64,000 nucleotides of DNA from Paenibacillus daejeonensis DSM 15491 (lineage in GTDB: Bacteria; Bacillota; Bacilli; Paenibacillales; Paenibacillaceae). This document shows, piece after piece, positions 33,231 to 42,107 of the stretch. The notes beneath the pieces were generated by a model, which did not search any database, had not been told where the DNA came from, and worked only from the letters and a program-made list of their open reading frames with translations. The position numbers and the translations under genes were made by a program. The stretch is from contig NZ_KB899670.1 in the NCBI RefSeq assembly GCF_000378385.1, positions 1 through 64,000 on the forward strand. The letters are read 5' to 3'. Each line of letters opens with the position of its first letter. Position 1 is the first letter of the stretch.

Positions 33231-33425
33231 ATGGTGGAAGGATGGATTACCTGGGTACTGGTAGCGTTCGGTATTATCGTGGCCATTGCCGGCGTCTATG
33301 CTTACTTTCGCTTGATCTCCGCAACTTCAGTCGACCAGCAAACGTCTAATAAGGAGGAGCAGCGTCAAGTGCCAGATCGGGAGGAACAGACGGCGCAACA
33401 CTTTTCCGACCGCAAGGAAGGGTAG
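33231..33425 (+). CDS. Small single-span membrane protein
   Basis: 64 residues from the ATG at 33231, nine bases after GAGGAGG; an ATG at 33201 would add ten residues. One hydrophobic helix (WVLVAFGIIVAIAGVYAYF) and a polar Gln/Glu-rich cytoplasmic or external tail. It has a good promoter and ribosome site, so it is likely expressed. No family recognised. Confidence 0.55.
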   Translation: MVEGWITWVLVAFGIIVAIAGVYAYFRLISATSVDQQTSNKEEQRQVPDREEQTAQHFSDRKEG

Positions 33426-33465
33426 GCGGGCAACTGTCGGTCTGTTCATTAGGCCGAAGAAATGG

Positions 33466-33554
33466 TATAATGGTGGCAGATAACTTAACTTAGTCCATGG
33501 ATTACCTTCACAAACGTGTGGATCGCTTGAACTGAAAGATGTGTTGTGTATACT
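33466..33554 (+). promoter_or_regulatory. Two candidate promoters for the 61-residue protein gene
   Basis: An extended -10 (TGG-TATAAT, hexamer 33466-33471) with weak -35, and TTGAAC (33527-33532), 16 bases, TATACT (33549-33554), the latter about 50 bases before the ATG at 33603. Confidence 0.5.
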
Positions 33555-33602
33555 CGTACATTGCATTAGGACGACCATCCGACATAAACGGGAGGGGATT
33601 TC

Positions 33603-33788
33603 ATGGCCAAACGAAGCCATAATGAAGTCAAGGACAGTCTGAGTGAATTAACGAGAATTTTTCAGCCGAAAGACCCCAAAAAATTTGTTAAGGATTATAT
33701 CCGCAAATACCGGATCACCGGCGGATACGAAGAAGAGCTGACGATGCTTGTTGAGCGAGAGATGGGCAAGATGAATTCGGTCGGTTAA
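33603..33788 (+). CDS. Small basic protein of unknown function
   Basis: 61 residues with ribosome site GGGAGGGG. Highly charged (KRSHNEVKDSLSELTRIFQ; FVKDYIRKYRITGG; MLVEREMGKM), predicted helical and soluble. It has its own promoter and a perfect-palindrome terminator, which supports a genuine single gene. No family recognised. Confidence 0.6.
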   Translation: MAKRSHNEVKDSLSELTRIFQPKDPKKFVKDYIRKYRITGGYEEELTMLVEREMGKMNSVG

Positions 33789-33822
33789 ACCGCCGTGTGC
33801 GATAACCCAATATAATAGGTTG

Positions 33823-33856
33823 AACCGCATCGCTAGCGATGCGGTTTTCTTTGCTT
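33823..33856 (+). terminator. Terminator after the 61-residue protein gene
   Basis: A 24-base perfect palindrome, AACCGCATCGC-TA-GCGATGCGGTT (33823-33846), followed by TTCTTTGCTTTC. Confidence 0.85.
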
Positions 33857-33940
33857 TCTACTAGCTATAGTTCCTTAACTCATGGATATTTGCTTCGACT
33901 TCCGAATAGCGTGGGATAAAGCGGTATAGGAGGTCGAGGA

Positions 33941-34705
33941 ATGGGGAAAGCAAAGACTACTGAGGAAATCAGACGAATCGCCAAAGCTGGACAAATCGTT
34001 GCCGCGTGCCATCGTGAAATTGAACGGCGTTTGAAGCCTGGCACCACGACGGCAGACATTGACCGCTTCGTAGAAGGCTATATTCAGCAACGCCAAGGGA
34101 GAGCTGCGCAAAAGGGCTATAAGGGCTATCCCTATGCAACTTGTGCTTGCGTCAATGATGTCGCCTGTCATGGTTTTCCTGATGAAAAGCCGTTGCAAGC
34201 CGGAGATCTTGTAACGATCGATCTCGTAGTGGATTACAAGGGCTGGCTGGCGGATTCCGCCTGGAGCTATGCCGTAGGTAAAGCAGACCCTCGTGGGACC
34301 TATCTGCTCCGCACGGCGAAGCAGGCATTATACCATGGCATCGCGGCAGCGAAATCGGGCCATACCATCGGCGATATCGGTCATGCCATGGCCTCGTTCG
34401 TCCAGCGCAGTGGTTGTCAGATCATCCCGGGCTTCGTGGGCCATGGAATTGGGCGGGCACTGCACGAGCCCCCGCAGGTGCCTCCTTCCGGCACGGCCGG
34501 AACGGGTGCGAAGCTGATGGAGGGCATGGTGCTGACCATTGAACCCATTGTGACATTAGGTAAACCTGAAGTGTGGATTGCGCCCGATGGCTGGACCGTC
34601 CGGACACGTGATGGGATGAGGACCGCTCAGTTTGAGCACACCGTCGCAATCGGCAAGGAGGGGGCACGGATTTTGACCCGTCTTCCGAAGCGAGCAGCTC
34701 GTTAA
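33941..34705 (+). CDS. map: Methionine aminopeptidase, type I
   Basis: 254 residues behind AGGAGG. All five metal ligands of the pita-bread fold are found: Asp94 (TIDLVVD), Asp105 (LADSAW), His168 (GFVGHGIGR), Glu201 (TIEPI) and Glu232 (QFEHTVAI), plus the substrate-contact His77 (VACHGFP). It removes initiator methionine from nascent proteins. It is a stand-alone copy, not in the ribosomal-protein operon where the main map usually lies, so it may be a second paralogue. It ends tail-to-tail with the YhcN-like gene, sharing TTAA. Confidence 0.95.
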   Translation: MGKAKTTEEIRRIAKAGQIVAACHREIERRLKPGTTTADIDRFVEGYIQQRQGRAAQKGYKGYPYATCACVNDVACHGFPDEKPLQAGDLVTIDLVVDYKGWLADSAWSYAVGKADPRGTYLLRTAKQALYHGIAAAKSGHTIGDIGHAMASFVQRSGCQIIPGFVGHGIGRALHEPPQVPPSGTAGTGAKLMEGMVLTIEPIVTLGKPEVWIAPDGWTVRTRDGMRTAQFEHTVAIGKEGARILTRLPKRAAR

Positions 34706-35481
34706 TCCTGAGCAGCTGCTTGTTCTTTCATTTGTCTCAGGCGCAGCGGCACAACAGTGCCTTCGCCAAACTCATAATCGACGAGCTTGTTGAATTCGGT
34801 CAAATATGGCTGCAGGGGACGTCCCATCCAGGTTTCCCGTGCATAGTCAACCAGTTCGTTCACAAAATGGCGGTTTGCCGAGATATGGACTTCCTGAACG
34901 TAAGGGCTGAGCTGGCGCAGCTTGACCGCAACCGTCTGCTTTAATTCGGCAGAGATCATCTCATGATCGCTGACGGAGAAATAGGAATTGTAGGGCCTGA
35001 CGAGATCCCGGTTATCCCAATATGGACTACCATTTTCAATATTGTAGACGCCTTTAGTTGTTCCGGTGTTGTTCTGCTCTCGCATCTTCTCTCCGCCAGC
35101 CCGCTTGGTACCAAGGGCTGTCCAGTCAAGAACCAGGCCAACATAAGCATTTTTATCCGTAAGCATGACCACAGCTGCTGCAATGCCCTGAGTTTTAGAT
35201 AGTTTTCTGGATAACATATAACTGTATTCCACATGGCTGTTGTTGTGACGATCCGGTTGATTGCCAACAGGTCCGAACATCCGGCTGCCCATCATTTTGG
35301 GATCGTCTGCCTGCTGAGAGCCATAATCATATTCGCTGTCCTGAACTTTTCGGGTATAATTGCAACCGCTCGCGAGCGCAAGCGTCACACACACCGCCAT
35401 CATGCAGATGAGTAATCGGCGCCAGCCACTGTGATTGTTGTCACAATCGGTTCGACAGGGATCGTCAAGGGTATTATTCAT
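34702..35481 (-). CDS. YhcN/YlaJ-type sporulation lipoprotein
   Basis: 259 residues. N-terminal basic region and membrane helix (LLICMMAVCVTLALASGC) ending in the lipobox LASG|C. The C-terminal domain matches the YhcN/YlaJ family: SRKLSKTQGIAAAVVMLTDKNAYVGLVLD and LRQLSPYVQEVHISANRHFVNELVDYARE. Relatives are spore membrane lipoproteins; some affect germination or outgrowth. An insertion with an NNTGTTKGVYNIENG stretch lengthens it. Transcribed leftward from its own unit. Confidence 0.85.
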   Translation of the reverse strand: MNNTLDDPCRTDCDNNHSGWRRLLICMMAVCVTLALASGCNYTRKVQDSEYDYGSQQADDPKMMGSRMFGPVGNQPDRHNNSHVEYSYMLSRKLSKTQGIAAAVVMLTDKNAYVGLVLDWTALGTKRAGGEKMREQNNTGTTKGVYNIENGSPYWDNRDLVRPYNSYFSVSDHEMISAELKQTVAVKLRQLSPYVQEVHISANRHFVNELVDYARETWMGRPLQPYLTEFNKLVDYEFGEGTVVPLRLRQMKEQAAAQD

Positions 35482-35977
35482 GCAGGGCCCTCCTTATGTC
35501 ATACTGGATAGGCTTAGGGTACACAGCATCGATTGAAATAATGCGCCGGGACAGCATACATAATTGACCATGGAATCGGTGCACAATGAAAGAAGAGAAA
35601 GGGCCCTGCGTCGTCTCTCAGGCCGTCTGCCGAGGCTTGAAAAACCGCTGATTTGACAGCTTTGAGAACAATTTGTGAACTGTGGTGTGATCATTGACAA
35701 AAGGGGGCATCAACTTTATATTTAATAAAGTGATTCTGTTTGCTGGGATAGCCATGTCATCTGGGTAAAACACGCAGTATGCTGCATGCCGCACACGCCA
35801 TAAACAGGGCGGGCAACCGCTTCAACAATCGATAACGCTGTCGAGTCGTGACGACTCCGGCCCACAAGCTCCGCATAGTCGGGGCTAACGTTTTGTGGAG
35901 GCGGTTATTGGCTGTTGAGGTCTGCCGTCAGGCATTGCTCAGGCAACTGTAGAAAACGTTTAAAGTGGGGTAGATCA
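35482..35977. other. Regulatory interval upstream of ctaC
   Basis: Nearly 500 bases without a gene. It carries a strong rightward promoter, TTGACA (35694-35699), 17 bases, TATATT (35717-35722), which implies a leader of about 250 bases for ctaC, and a perfect 7-1-7 palindrome GAGTCGT-G-ACGACTC at 35843-35857 inside that leader. No terminator T-run follows the palindrome. Confidence 0.6.
35694..35722 (+). promoter_or_regulatory. Sigma-A promoter of the cta operon
   Basis: TTGACA at 35694-35699 and TATATT at 35717-35722 with the ideal 17-base spacer. It is the only strong candidate before ctaC. Confidence 0.75.
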
Positions 35978-37027
35978 ATGATGAAACGGTGGCCTGTAGT
36001 AACACGGCTTCTGCCTCTGCTGGCAGGGCTTGCGCTTCTGTTGTCCGCCTGCGGCCGGGAGGACTTGTCCGCGCTCAGACCGCAGGGGCCGGTAGCAAGA
36101 GAACAATTTGGACTTATGCAATTGTCGATTTCCATTATGGTTATCGTGGTCGTCGTAGTATTCGCGCTTGCGATCTATGTACTGATCCGTTTCCGTCGCC
36201 GCAAGGGAGATGATACGATTCCCGTGCAGGTCGAGGGTAACCACAAGCTGGAGATCATCTGGACCGTTATTCCTCTGATGCTGCTGGTCGTACTCGGCGT
36301 GCCTACCATTCAATCGGTATTCGGCCTGGCCAAGGACTACAGCCAAGATGAGAACGCAATACAGGTCAAAGTAACAGCTCATCAATACTGGTGGGAGTTT
36401 GAGTATCCGCAGTACGGAATTACAACTGCACAAGATCTGGTTATTCCGGAAGGCAAGATTATTTCGATCGAAGCGCAAACAGCTGACGTTATCCACTCGT
36501 TCTGGATTCCTTCGCTCGCAGGCAAGATCGACACGAACCCGGCTGGCAACGTCAACCGGATGTTCTTCCAAGCGGATCGGACAGGCGTATTCCTCGGCAA
36601 ATGTGCGGAGCTGTGCGGACCTTCCCATGCCAACATGGACTTCAAGGTTAAAGCTGTAGACGAAGCTTCGTTCCAGCGTTGGACAACTGCTATGGCAGCC
36701 CCTGCGGTATTGCCTGAGGATCCTGCTGTTGCAGAGCTGTTGGCAAGCCAATGTCTGACTTGCCATGCGATTGGAGACCAAGGTATCTCGTTATATCCTG
36801 ACCTTACAGGTATCGGTAGTCGGGAATCCGTAGCTGGTATTCTTGTGAATGTACCAGAGGGTGAAGCTGAGTACACGAACGAGGGTACTGTTTATGAAAA
36901 CCTGAAACGCTGGCTTACAGATACTGAAGCCGTGAAACCGGGTAACCAAATGGGCCAAATGGACCTGACAGAAGAAGAAATTGATGCGCTTGCCAGCTAC
37001 TTGGCGGAGCAGAAATTAGAATATTAA
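35978..37027 (+). CDS. ctaC: Cytochrome caa3 oxidase subunit II with fused cytochrome c domain
   Basis: 349 residues from the ATG at 35978. A signal with lipobox LLSA|C25, two membrane helices (about 48-70 and 92-115), a cupredoxin domain with all CuA ligands (His173, Cys209, Glu211, Cys213, His217, Met220 in CAELCGPSHANM), then a C-terminal cytochrome c with CLTCH at 259-263. It takes electrons into the terminal oxidase at the outer face of the membrane. The fused heme domain defines the caa3 type. First gene of ctaCDEF. Confidence 0.97.
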   Translation: MMKRWPVVTRLLPLLAGLALLLSACGREDLSALRPQGPVAREQFGLMQLSISIMVIVVVVVFALAIYVLIRFRRRKGDDTIPVQVEGNHKLEIIWTVIPLMLLVVLGVPTIQSVFGLAKDYSQDENAIQVKVTAHQYWWEFEYPQYGITTAQDLVIPEGKIISIEAQTADVIHSFWIPSLAGKIDTNPAGNVNRMFFQADRTGVFLGKCAELCGPSHANMDFKVKAVDEASFQRWTTAMAAPAVLPEDPAVAELLASQCLTCHAIGDQGISLYPDLTGIGSRESVAGILVNVPEGEAEYTNEGTVYENLKRWLTDTEAVKPGNQMGQMDLTEEEIDALASYLAEQKLEY

Positions 37028-37055
37028 TTAACGGTGTTAGAAGGAGGTACCTACT

Positions 37056-38900
37056 TTGGCTCATGGACACACGGTCAAGCGTTACACCGGTATAATGGAC
37101 TGGATTACAACGGTTGACCATAAGAAAATCGGCATTCTGTATTTGATTGCCGGCGGTTTCTTTTTTCTGATCGGGGGGCTTGAGGCGATTCTGATTCGGA
37201 TTCAGCTCTGGCAGCCGATGAATGATTTCTTGAGTGCGGATATGTACAACCAGGTTCTGACCATGCACGGAACAACGATGATCTTCCTCGCGGCGATGCC
37301 GATATTATTCGCCTTGATGAATGCGATCGTGCCGCTTCAAATCGGCGCGCGCGACGTTGCTTTTCCGTTCCTGAACTCACTGGGTTTCTGGACGTTCCTA
37401 TTTGGCGGCTTGCTGCTGAACATCAGTTGGTTCGCAGGCGGAGCGCCAAATGCAGGCTGGACGTCGTACGTACCGCTCGCAAGTCCGGTATATAGTGATA
37501 CGCATGGCGTTGACTTTTACGTCATAGGCCTACAAATCTCGGGTATCGGGACATTGATCGGCGGTATTAACTTCCTGGTTACCATTATTAACATGCGTGC
37601 ACCAGGGATGAGCTTCATGCGGATGCCGATGTTTACCTGGTCGATCTTTGTAACTTCGGCTCTGATTCTGTTCGCTTTCCCGGCACTGACTGTCGGTTTG
37701 GCGGCCTTGATGTTCGACCGACTATTCAGCGCGAACTTCTTTAATCCAGAGATGGGCGGTAACGCCGTGCTATGGGAGCATATTTTCTGGATATTTGGTC
37801 ACCCTGAGGTATATATCCTCATCCTGCCGGCCTTCGGCATCATCTCGGAAGTCATCGCGACCTTCTCGCGTAAGCGTCTGTTCGGTTACAGCTCAATGGT
37901 ATTCGCTACCGTGCTGATCGGCTTCCTGGGCTTCATGGTATGGGCTCACCACATGTTCACGACCGGCCTCGGACCGGTAGCGAATGCGTTGTTCTCCATC
38001 GCCACGATGCTAATTGCAGTTCCGACAGGGATCAAGATCTTTAACTGGATCTTCACCATGTGGGGTGGATCCATTACGTTTAATAGTGCCAACCTCTATG
38101 CGATCGGCTTCGTACCGACATTCGTTATGGGTGGTGTCACGGGCGTCATGTTGGCGGCAGCGCCAGCTGACTACCAGTATCATGATACGTACTTTGTTGT
38201 TGCTCACTTCCACTACGTTATCGTGGGTGGTTTGGTGCTTGGTATCTTTGCAGGTCTCCATTACTGGTGGCCGAAGATGTTCGGCAAGATGCTTAATGAA
38301 ACCTTGGGCAAAATTACGTTCTGGACGTTCTATATTGGCTTCCATCTGACGTTCTTCGTCCAGCATTTCCTTGGTCTGATGGGGATGCCTCGTCGGATTT
38401 ACCAATATCTCGACGGTCTCGGCTTCAATCAAATGAACTTGATCAGTACCATTGGTGCGCTGTTGATGGGTATCGGTTCGATCCTGTTCGTCGTTAACAT
38501 CATTGTGACTTCCAGAAGCAAAGAAAAGCTCGGCGCAGATCCATGGGGAGACGGCCGTACACTGGAATGGACGATTCCATCGCCACCACCAGAATACAAC
38601 TTCCTGCAAACACCGCTCGTGCGTGGTTTCGATGCACTCTGGAAAGAAAAAATGGATGGCAACAAGACAGTTACACCTGCTGAACCAGTAGGACCGATTC
38701 ACATGCCGTCGCCATCAATTCTGCCATTCTTTATGTCTGTCGGTCTCTTTATCGGAGGCTTTGGGTTCATGTATCACCAATACATTATCGGCGGCGTGGG
38801 ATTGCTCATCACATTCACGTGTATGATCTTGCGTTCCCTCTACGACGATCATGGTTACCATATCGAGGTTGAAGAGCTTGAGAAAGGGGTGAAAGCATGA
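37056..38900 (+). CDS. ctaD: Cytochrome caa3 oxidase subunit I
   Basis: 614 residues with a TTG start at 37056 fixed by AAGGAGGT seven bases upstream. Twelve or more membrane helices. Landmarks: DWITTVDHKKIG at the start, the heme a ligand region MHGTTMIFL, the CuB and cross-linked Tyr region IFGHPEVYILILPAFG, HHMFTTG and YHDTYFVVAHFHYV. It houses heme a and the heme a3-CuB oxygen-reduction site. It overlaps ctaE by four bases. Confidence 0.98.
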   Translation: MAHGHTVKRYTGIMDWITTVDHKKIGILYLIAGGFFFLIGGLEAILIRIQLWQPMNDFLSADMYNQVLTMHGTTMIFLAAMPILFALMNAIVPLQIGARDVAFPFLNSLGFWTFLFGGLLLNISWFAGGAPNAGWTSYVPLASPVYSDTHGVDFYVIGLQISGIGTLIGGINFLVTIINMRAPGMSFMRMPMFTWSIFVTSALILFAFPALTVGLAALMFDRLFSANFFNPEMGGNAVLWEHIFWIFGHPEVYILILPAFGIISEVIATFSRKRLFGYSSMVFATVLIGFLGFMVWAHHMFTTGLGPVANALFSIATMLIAVPTGIKIFNWIFTMWGGSITFNSANLYAIGFVPTFVMGGVTGVMLAAAPADYQYHDTYFVVAHFHYVIVGGLVLGIFAGLHYWWPKMFGKMLNETLGKITFWTFYIGFHLTFFVQHFLGLMGMPRRIYQYLDGLGFNQMNLISTIGALLMGIGSILFVVNIIVTSRSKEKLGADPWGDGRTLEWTIPSPPPEYNFLQTPLVRGFDALWKEKMDGNKTVTPAEPVGPIHMPSPSILPFFMSVGLFIGGFGFMYHQYIIGGVGLLITFTCMILRSLYDDHGYHIEVEELEKGVKA

Positions 38901-39517
38901 GCGCACACTCGCACGTAGATGGTCAATTGCCTCATGAGCCTGAAAAGGCCACCCTGGAAGGACGCAATAAAGTCCTTGCCTTCTGGTTGTTCCTGGGGGG
39001 CGAGACGGTATTGTTCGGTACGTTGTTCTCCGTGTATCTGGCACTTCGTGGCCAGGTGCTGGAGGGTAACCCCTCAGCCAATGAGTTGTTTGATTTGCCA
39101 CTGGTCGCGGCGGCTACGTTTATCCTCCTGACCTCCAGTTTGACAAGTGTATTCGCCATTCAGGCAATGCATAGGAATAATGTCAAGTCGATGATTAACT
39201 GGTTAATCGTTACCGTTGCTCTTGGCTTGGGATTCTTGGTTCTAGAGGTCTATGAGTTCATTCATTACTTGCATATGGGTCATGGCTTTACGACCAGTGC
39301 TTTTAGTTCGTCCTTCTATACGCTCGTCGGGTTCCATGGTGCTCACGTTATCTTGGGCGTCGTATGGATTTCACTCCTGATCGGTCAAGTGTACAAGAAA
39401 GGTCTTAACACTGTTACCGCTCCTAAGATCTATGTAGCTGGTCTATACTGGCACTTTGTCGACGTCGTATGGGTTTTCATCTTTACGGTCGTCTATCTGA
39501 TGGGAAAGGTGGGCTAA
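38897..39517 (+). CDS. ctaE: Cytochrome caa3 oxidase subunit III
   Basis: 206 residues with about five membrane helices; typical COX3 motifs FWLFLGGETVLFGTLFSVYL and GFHGAHVILGVVWI, and LYWHFVDVVWVFIF near the C-terminus. Its ATG overlaps the ctaD stop (ATGA). Confidence 0.96.
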   Translation: MSAHSHVDGQLPHEPEKATLEGRNKVLAFWLFLGGETVLFGTLFSVYLALRGQVLEGNPSANELFDLPLVAAATFILLTSSLTSVFAIQAMHRNNVKSMINWLIVTVALGLGFLVLEVYEFIHYLHMGHGFTTSAFSSSFYTLVGFHGAHVILGVVWISLLIGQVYKKGLNTVTAPKIYVAGLYWHFVDVVWVFIFTVVYLMGKVG

Positions 39518-39520
39518 GCG

Positions 39521-39844
39521 ATGGCAGGCAACCATTCCAACACTGCTGCTGAAGGCAAAGGCAAGCGACATCGGGTCGAAGGGCCGCAAAAGCATATTGT
39601 CGCTTACATCTTCTCCATTCTGCTGACGGTTCTGGCGTTTGCCACCGTTGCAGCCGGAGAGATCAACTCTACCTTTACGTACATCCTGCTGGTCGTTATG
39701 GCGGCTCTGCAGGTATTCGTTCAAATGTCCTTCTGGATGCACATGAAGGACCGTGGACATTTGTTACCGATTATCGGCATTTTCTTCGGCGTCTTCGTAG
39801 TCTTTACATGCGTAGTTATGGCCGAGTTCTGGGTTTGGTGGTAA
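39521..39844 (+). CDS. ctaF: Cytochrome caa3 oxidase subunit IV
   Basis: 107 residues, three membrane helices (IVAYIFSILLTVLAFATVAA; FTYILLVVMAALQVFVQMSF; LLPIIGIFFGVFVVFTCVVM) and the conserved FWMHMKDRG loop of bacterial COX4. It lies three bases after ctaE and is followed by a terminator. Confidence 0.95.
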   Translation: MAGNHSNTAAEGKGKRHRVEGPQKHIVAYIFSILLTVLAFATVAAGEINSTFTYILLVVMAALQVFVQMSFWMHMKDRGHLLPIIGIFFGVFVVFTCVVMAEFWVWW

Positions 39845-39865
39845 GGTCAAGTCGGAATAGCTTGA

Positions 39866-39900
39866 AGAGAGGCGGGTCATCATGTGACCCCCTCTTTTTT
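39866..39900 (+). terminator. Terminator after ctaF
   Basis: Stem AGAGGCGGGTCA/TGACCCCCTCT with one bulge around a TCATG loop, followed by six T (39895-39900). It separates ctaCDEF from ctaG, though some read-through is likely as ctaG has no obvious promoter. Confidence 0.85.
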
Positions 39901-39926
39901 CAAATTCTAAGAATGAAGGGGAATCC

Positions 39927-40835
39927 ATGATGCTTGGATTGCAATACTTCAGCTTTGAGGAATTGTGGAGCCCGATCGTATTTTTCATATTCGCAGCTAT
40001 AGTCATACTCTATTTCTATCTAATCGGACCATGGCGAGAGCGTCATTATCCCATGGAGGCTGCCGCAACGCTAAAACAGAAAACATTTTTTGTGGGCGGC
40101 GTGGTGTTATATTATTTGGCCAATGGCGGGCCATTGGAGCTCCTGGGTCATTTGATTTTCTCGTTTCATATGACCAATATGGCGATCTCTTACTTGGTGG
40201 TTCCACCGATGATTTTGCTAGGTGTTCCTACGTTCTTATGGCGGGCTGCCTTCAGCAAGCCATTCTGGAAACGCCTGCGGCCAATGATGCACCCGTTGAT
40301 CTCACTAATTCTCTTTAATATATTGTTCTCAATTTATCATGTCCCTGAGGTTCATGAGTATGTTATGTTGAACTTCACGGTACATCGGATTTACTTCTTC
40401 GTGCTGCTAATCTCCGCCTTCATGATGTGGTGGCAGATCGTCAGCCCTGTCCCGGAATGGAGTCGTCTGAGCGGGGTCAAGAAGATGGGATTCATCTTTG
40501 CTAACGGGGTGCTGCTAACACCGGCGTGTGCCCTCATTATTTTCTCGCCAGAGCCACTGTATCCGATGTACAATGATCCGAACGTGTGGGTACAAGCGAT
40601 GGGATACTGTTTGCCAGGGGACACAACCTGGTTGCTTGAACAATTCAGCGGACCCGAGTATTTCAATTTCCTGCCTCCGATTGAAGACCAACAGCTGGGT
40701 GGCGTAGTGATGAAGCTCGTCCAAGAGCTTATGTATGGCGCTATCCTGATCTATGTCTTCAAGGAATGGTACCAGAAGGAAAATAAAGATTCGGATGAAT
40801 TGCCAAGCTCCAATCCGAATCCTGGTACTGCATAG
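39927..40835 (+). CDS. ctaG: CtaG, cytochrome c oxidase assembly factor
   Basis: 302 residues with about seven membrane helices, matching the Bacillus-type CtaG (caa3_CtaG) family, unrelated to the copper chaperone Cox11. Helices include VGGVVLYYLANGGPLELLGH and the conserved HMTNMAISYLVVPPMILLGVP. It is required for formation of active caa3 oxidase. It sits 82 bases after ctaF beyond a terminator. Confidence 0.93.
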   Translation: MMLGLQYFSFEELWSPIVFFIFAAIVILYFYLIGPWRERHYPMEAAATLKQKTFFVGGVVLYYLANGGPLELLGHLIFSFHMTNMAISYLVVPPMILLGVPTFLWRAAFSKPFWKRLRPMMHPLISLILFNILFSIYHVPEVHEYVMLNFTVHRIYFFVLLISAFMMWWQIVSPVPEWSRLSGVKKMGFIFANGVLLTPACALIIFSPEPLYPMYNDPNVWVQAMGYCLPGDTTWLLEQFSGPEYFNFLPPIEDQQLGGVVMKLVQELMYGAILIYVFKEWYQKENKDSDELPSSNPNPGTA

Positions 40836-40845
40836 TTCGAACATG

Positions 40846-40869
40846 AACGGCCTTTGGGCCGTTTTTTTG
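40846..40869 (+). terminator. Terminator after ctaG
   Basis: AACGGCC-TTTG-GGCCGTT (40846-40863) followed by a run of T. Confidence 0.92.
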
Positions 40870-40882
40870 TTTTGCTTTTTGT

Positions 40883-40932
40883 TTGACAAAGAAACAAGGT
40901 GTGATTATACTGTGTATAAAGATATATACAGT
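40883..40932 (+). promoter_or_regulatory. Promoter and GntR/YtrA-type operator of the ABC locus
   Basis: TTGACA (40883-40888), 17 bases, TATACT (40906-40911). Overlapping the -10 and start is the dyad ACTGTGTATA-AAGA-TATATACAGT (40909-40932; ten-base arms with one mismatch), the likely binding site of the GntR-family protein encoded second in this operon. Confidence 0.8.
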
Positions 40933-40956
40933 ATGATGACCTAAGGCGGTGAAGAG

Positions 40957-41670
40957 ATGAAGACATGGCAGGGCATATGGCTGATTGCCAAGCATGAACT
41001 GCTTAATGAACGGAGATCCATTCTGTTCAGCTTTTTGTTAGTGAACTATACGACGTTTATGATCATTGCTGTGATTCATCAATCTGCACCTCTGAACGAA
41101 TATACGGTTTGGGTGGAGAACTTTCTCTTCCTAACCCTCATGCCCATGTTCGGCTTCACCTTGAATCGGACAATGATGCGTGTATGGTCAGAGGATACCT
41201 ACAGCTACAAACTGGCTGATATGCGTAGTATGCCCATCACATCACGTCAAATTGCCGGCAGCAGGCTGCTGCAATTCACGATTTTCTTTACTGTCGGCTG
41301 GCTCTACTTTTTCACCATGATTTATTTGATTGTGGATTGGGCCGGGGAGATGGAACTGCTTGCTTTTCTGGGATTTGCCCTTATCTGGTACGCTTACGGC
41401 GTCGTCATTGGCAGTATCTATATTTGTTTCGAGCTCGGTGTTTCAGGTAAGCAATACATGTACATGACGTTAGTGTTTATGGCCTTCTTCGGTCTCGTAA
41501 CCCTCGGCTTGGAAGTCACCCAGATCGGATTGATACGCAAGAGTGCCTTGTTGATGATTGAGGGGACCTGGTGGCTGCCGGTTGTACTAATGATTGCAGC
41601 AGTGGGATTGATGTGGCTGATCTATACGGCGATTCACAGCAGAATAGAACGGCGGAGCTTGTTCCTGTAG
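40957..41670 (+). CDS. ABC-2 type membrane subunit
   Basis: 237 residues with about six membrane helices (SILFSFLLVNYTTFMIIAVI; FTIFFTVGWLYFFTMIYLIV; AFLGFALIWYAYGVVIGSIY and others). No ATPase motif. Its place before a YtrA-type regulator and an ABC ATPase suggests it is the permease of a YtrABC-like transporter. In known ytr operons the regulator usually comes first; here the permease does. Confidence 0.75.
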   Translation: MKTWQGIWLIAKHELLNERRSILFSFLLVNYTTFMIIAVIHQSAPLNEYTVWVENFLFLTLMPMFGFTLNRTMMRVWSEDTYSYKLADMRSMPITSRQIAGSRLLQFTIFFTVGWLYFFTMIYLIVDWAGEMELLAFLGFALIWYAYGVVIGSIYICFELGVSGKQYMYMTLVFMAFFGLVTLGLEVTQIGLIRKSALLMIEGTWWLPVVLMIAAVGLMWLIYTAIHSRIERRSLFL

Positions 41671-41705
41671 GAGAATAGGGAGCTTAGGATAAAGGTGGTG
41701 AAGGT

Positions 41706-42092
41706 GTGTGGCGTACAATCCAGATCAATGAACAGAGTGCTGAGCCGCTCTACTATCAGATCGAGGTCCAGCTCCGGGCGCTGATTGTCAGCGGCCAACT
41801 GCAGGAGGGGACACTCTTGCCGTCGATCCGCGAATTCGCCCAGCAGCTGAAGTGCAGCGTCATCACCATCCGCCGAGTGTATCAGGATCTTGAGGCCCAA
41901 GGGCTGCTGCGGACCAAGCAGGGAACCGGCACCTTTGTGGCCAAGGTGGACTCGGCTGACCGGGACCGACACCGGCTGGAGGCTGTGGTGAAGGCGATGG
42001 AAGAAGCGGTCGATGCTGGCCGAAGAGTACAATGCAGTGATGAAGAGCTGGAGGCGCTATTCCGGGAAGCTCTTCGAAGAGATGATGGATGA
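41706..42092 (+). CDS. GntR-family regulator, YtrA subfamily
   Basis: 128 residues from a GTG start. The N-terminal GntR winged helix is clear (EPLYYQIEVQLRALIVSGQLQ, LPSIREFAQQLKCSVITIRRVYQDLEAQGLL, TKQGTGTFVAKV; residues about 12-78), followed by only a short C-terminal helical tail, the YtrA-type reduced architecture without a large effector domain. It likely represses its own operon through the dyad at 40909-40932. Confidence 0.9.
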   Translation: MWRTIQINEQSAEPLYYQIEVQLRALIVSGQLQEGTLLPSIREFAQQLKCSVITIRRVYQDLEAQGLLRTKQGTGTFVAKVDSADRDRHRLEAVVKAMEEAVDAGRRVQCSDEELEALFREALRRDDG

Positions 42093-42107
42093 ACAGGAGG
42101 ATGAATA

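Noticed and set aside
35670-35700. Possible Rex or Fnr-like site near TTTGTGAACTGTGGTGTGATC
   Set aside because: Only one half-site fits; the second half of the palindrome is absent.
35950-35966. Possible cre site before ctaC around GAAAACGTTTAAAG
   Set aside because: It misses two consensus positions and lies over 200 bases downstream of the likely promoter.
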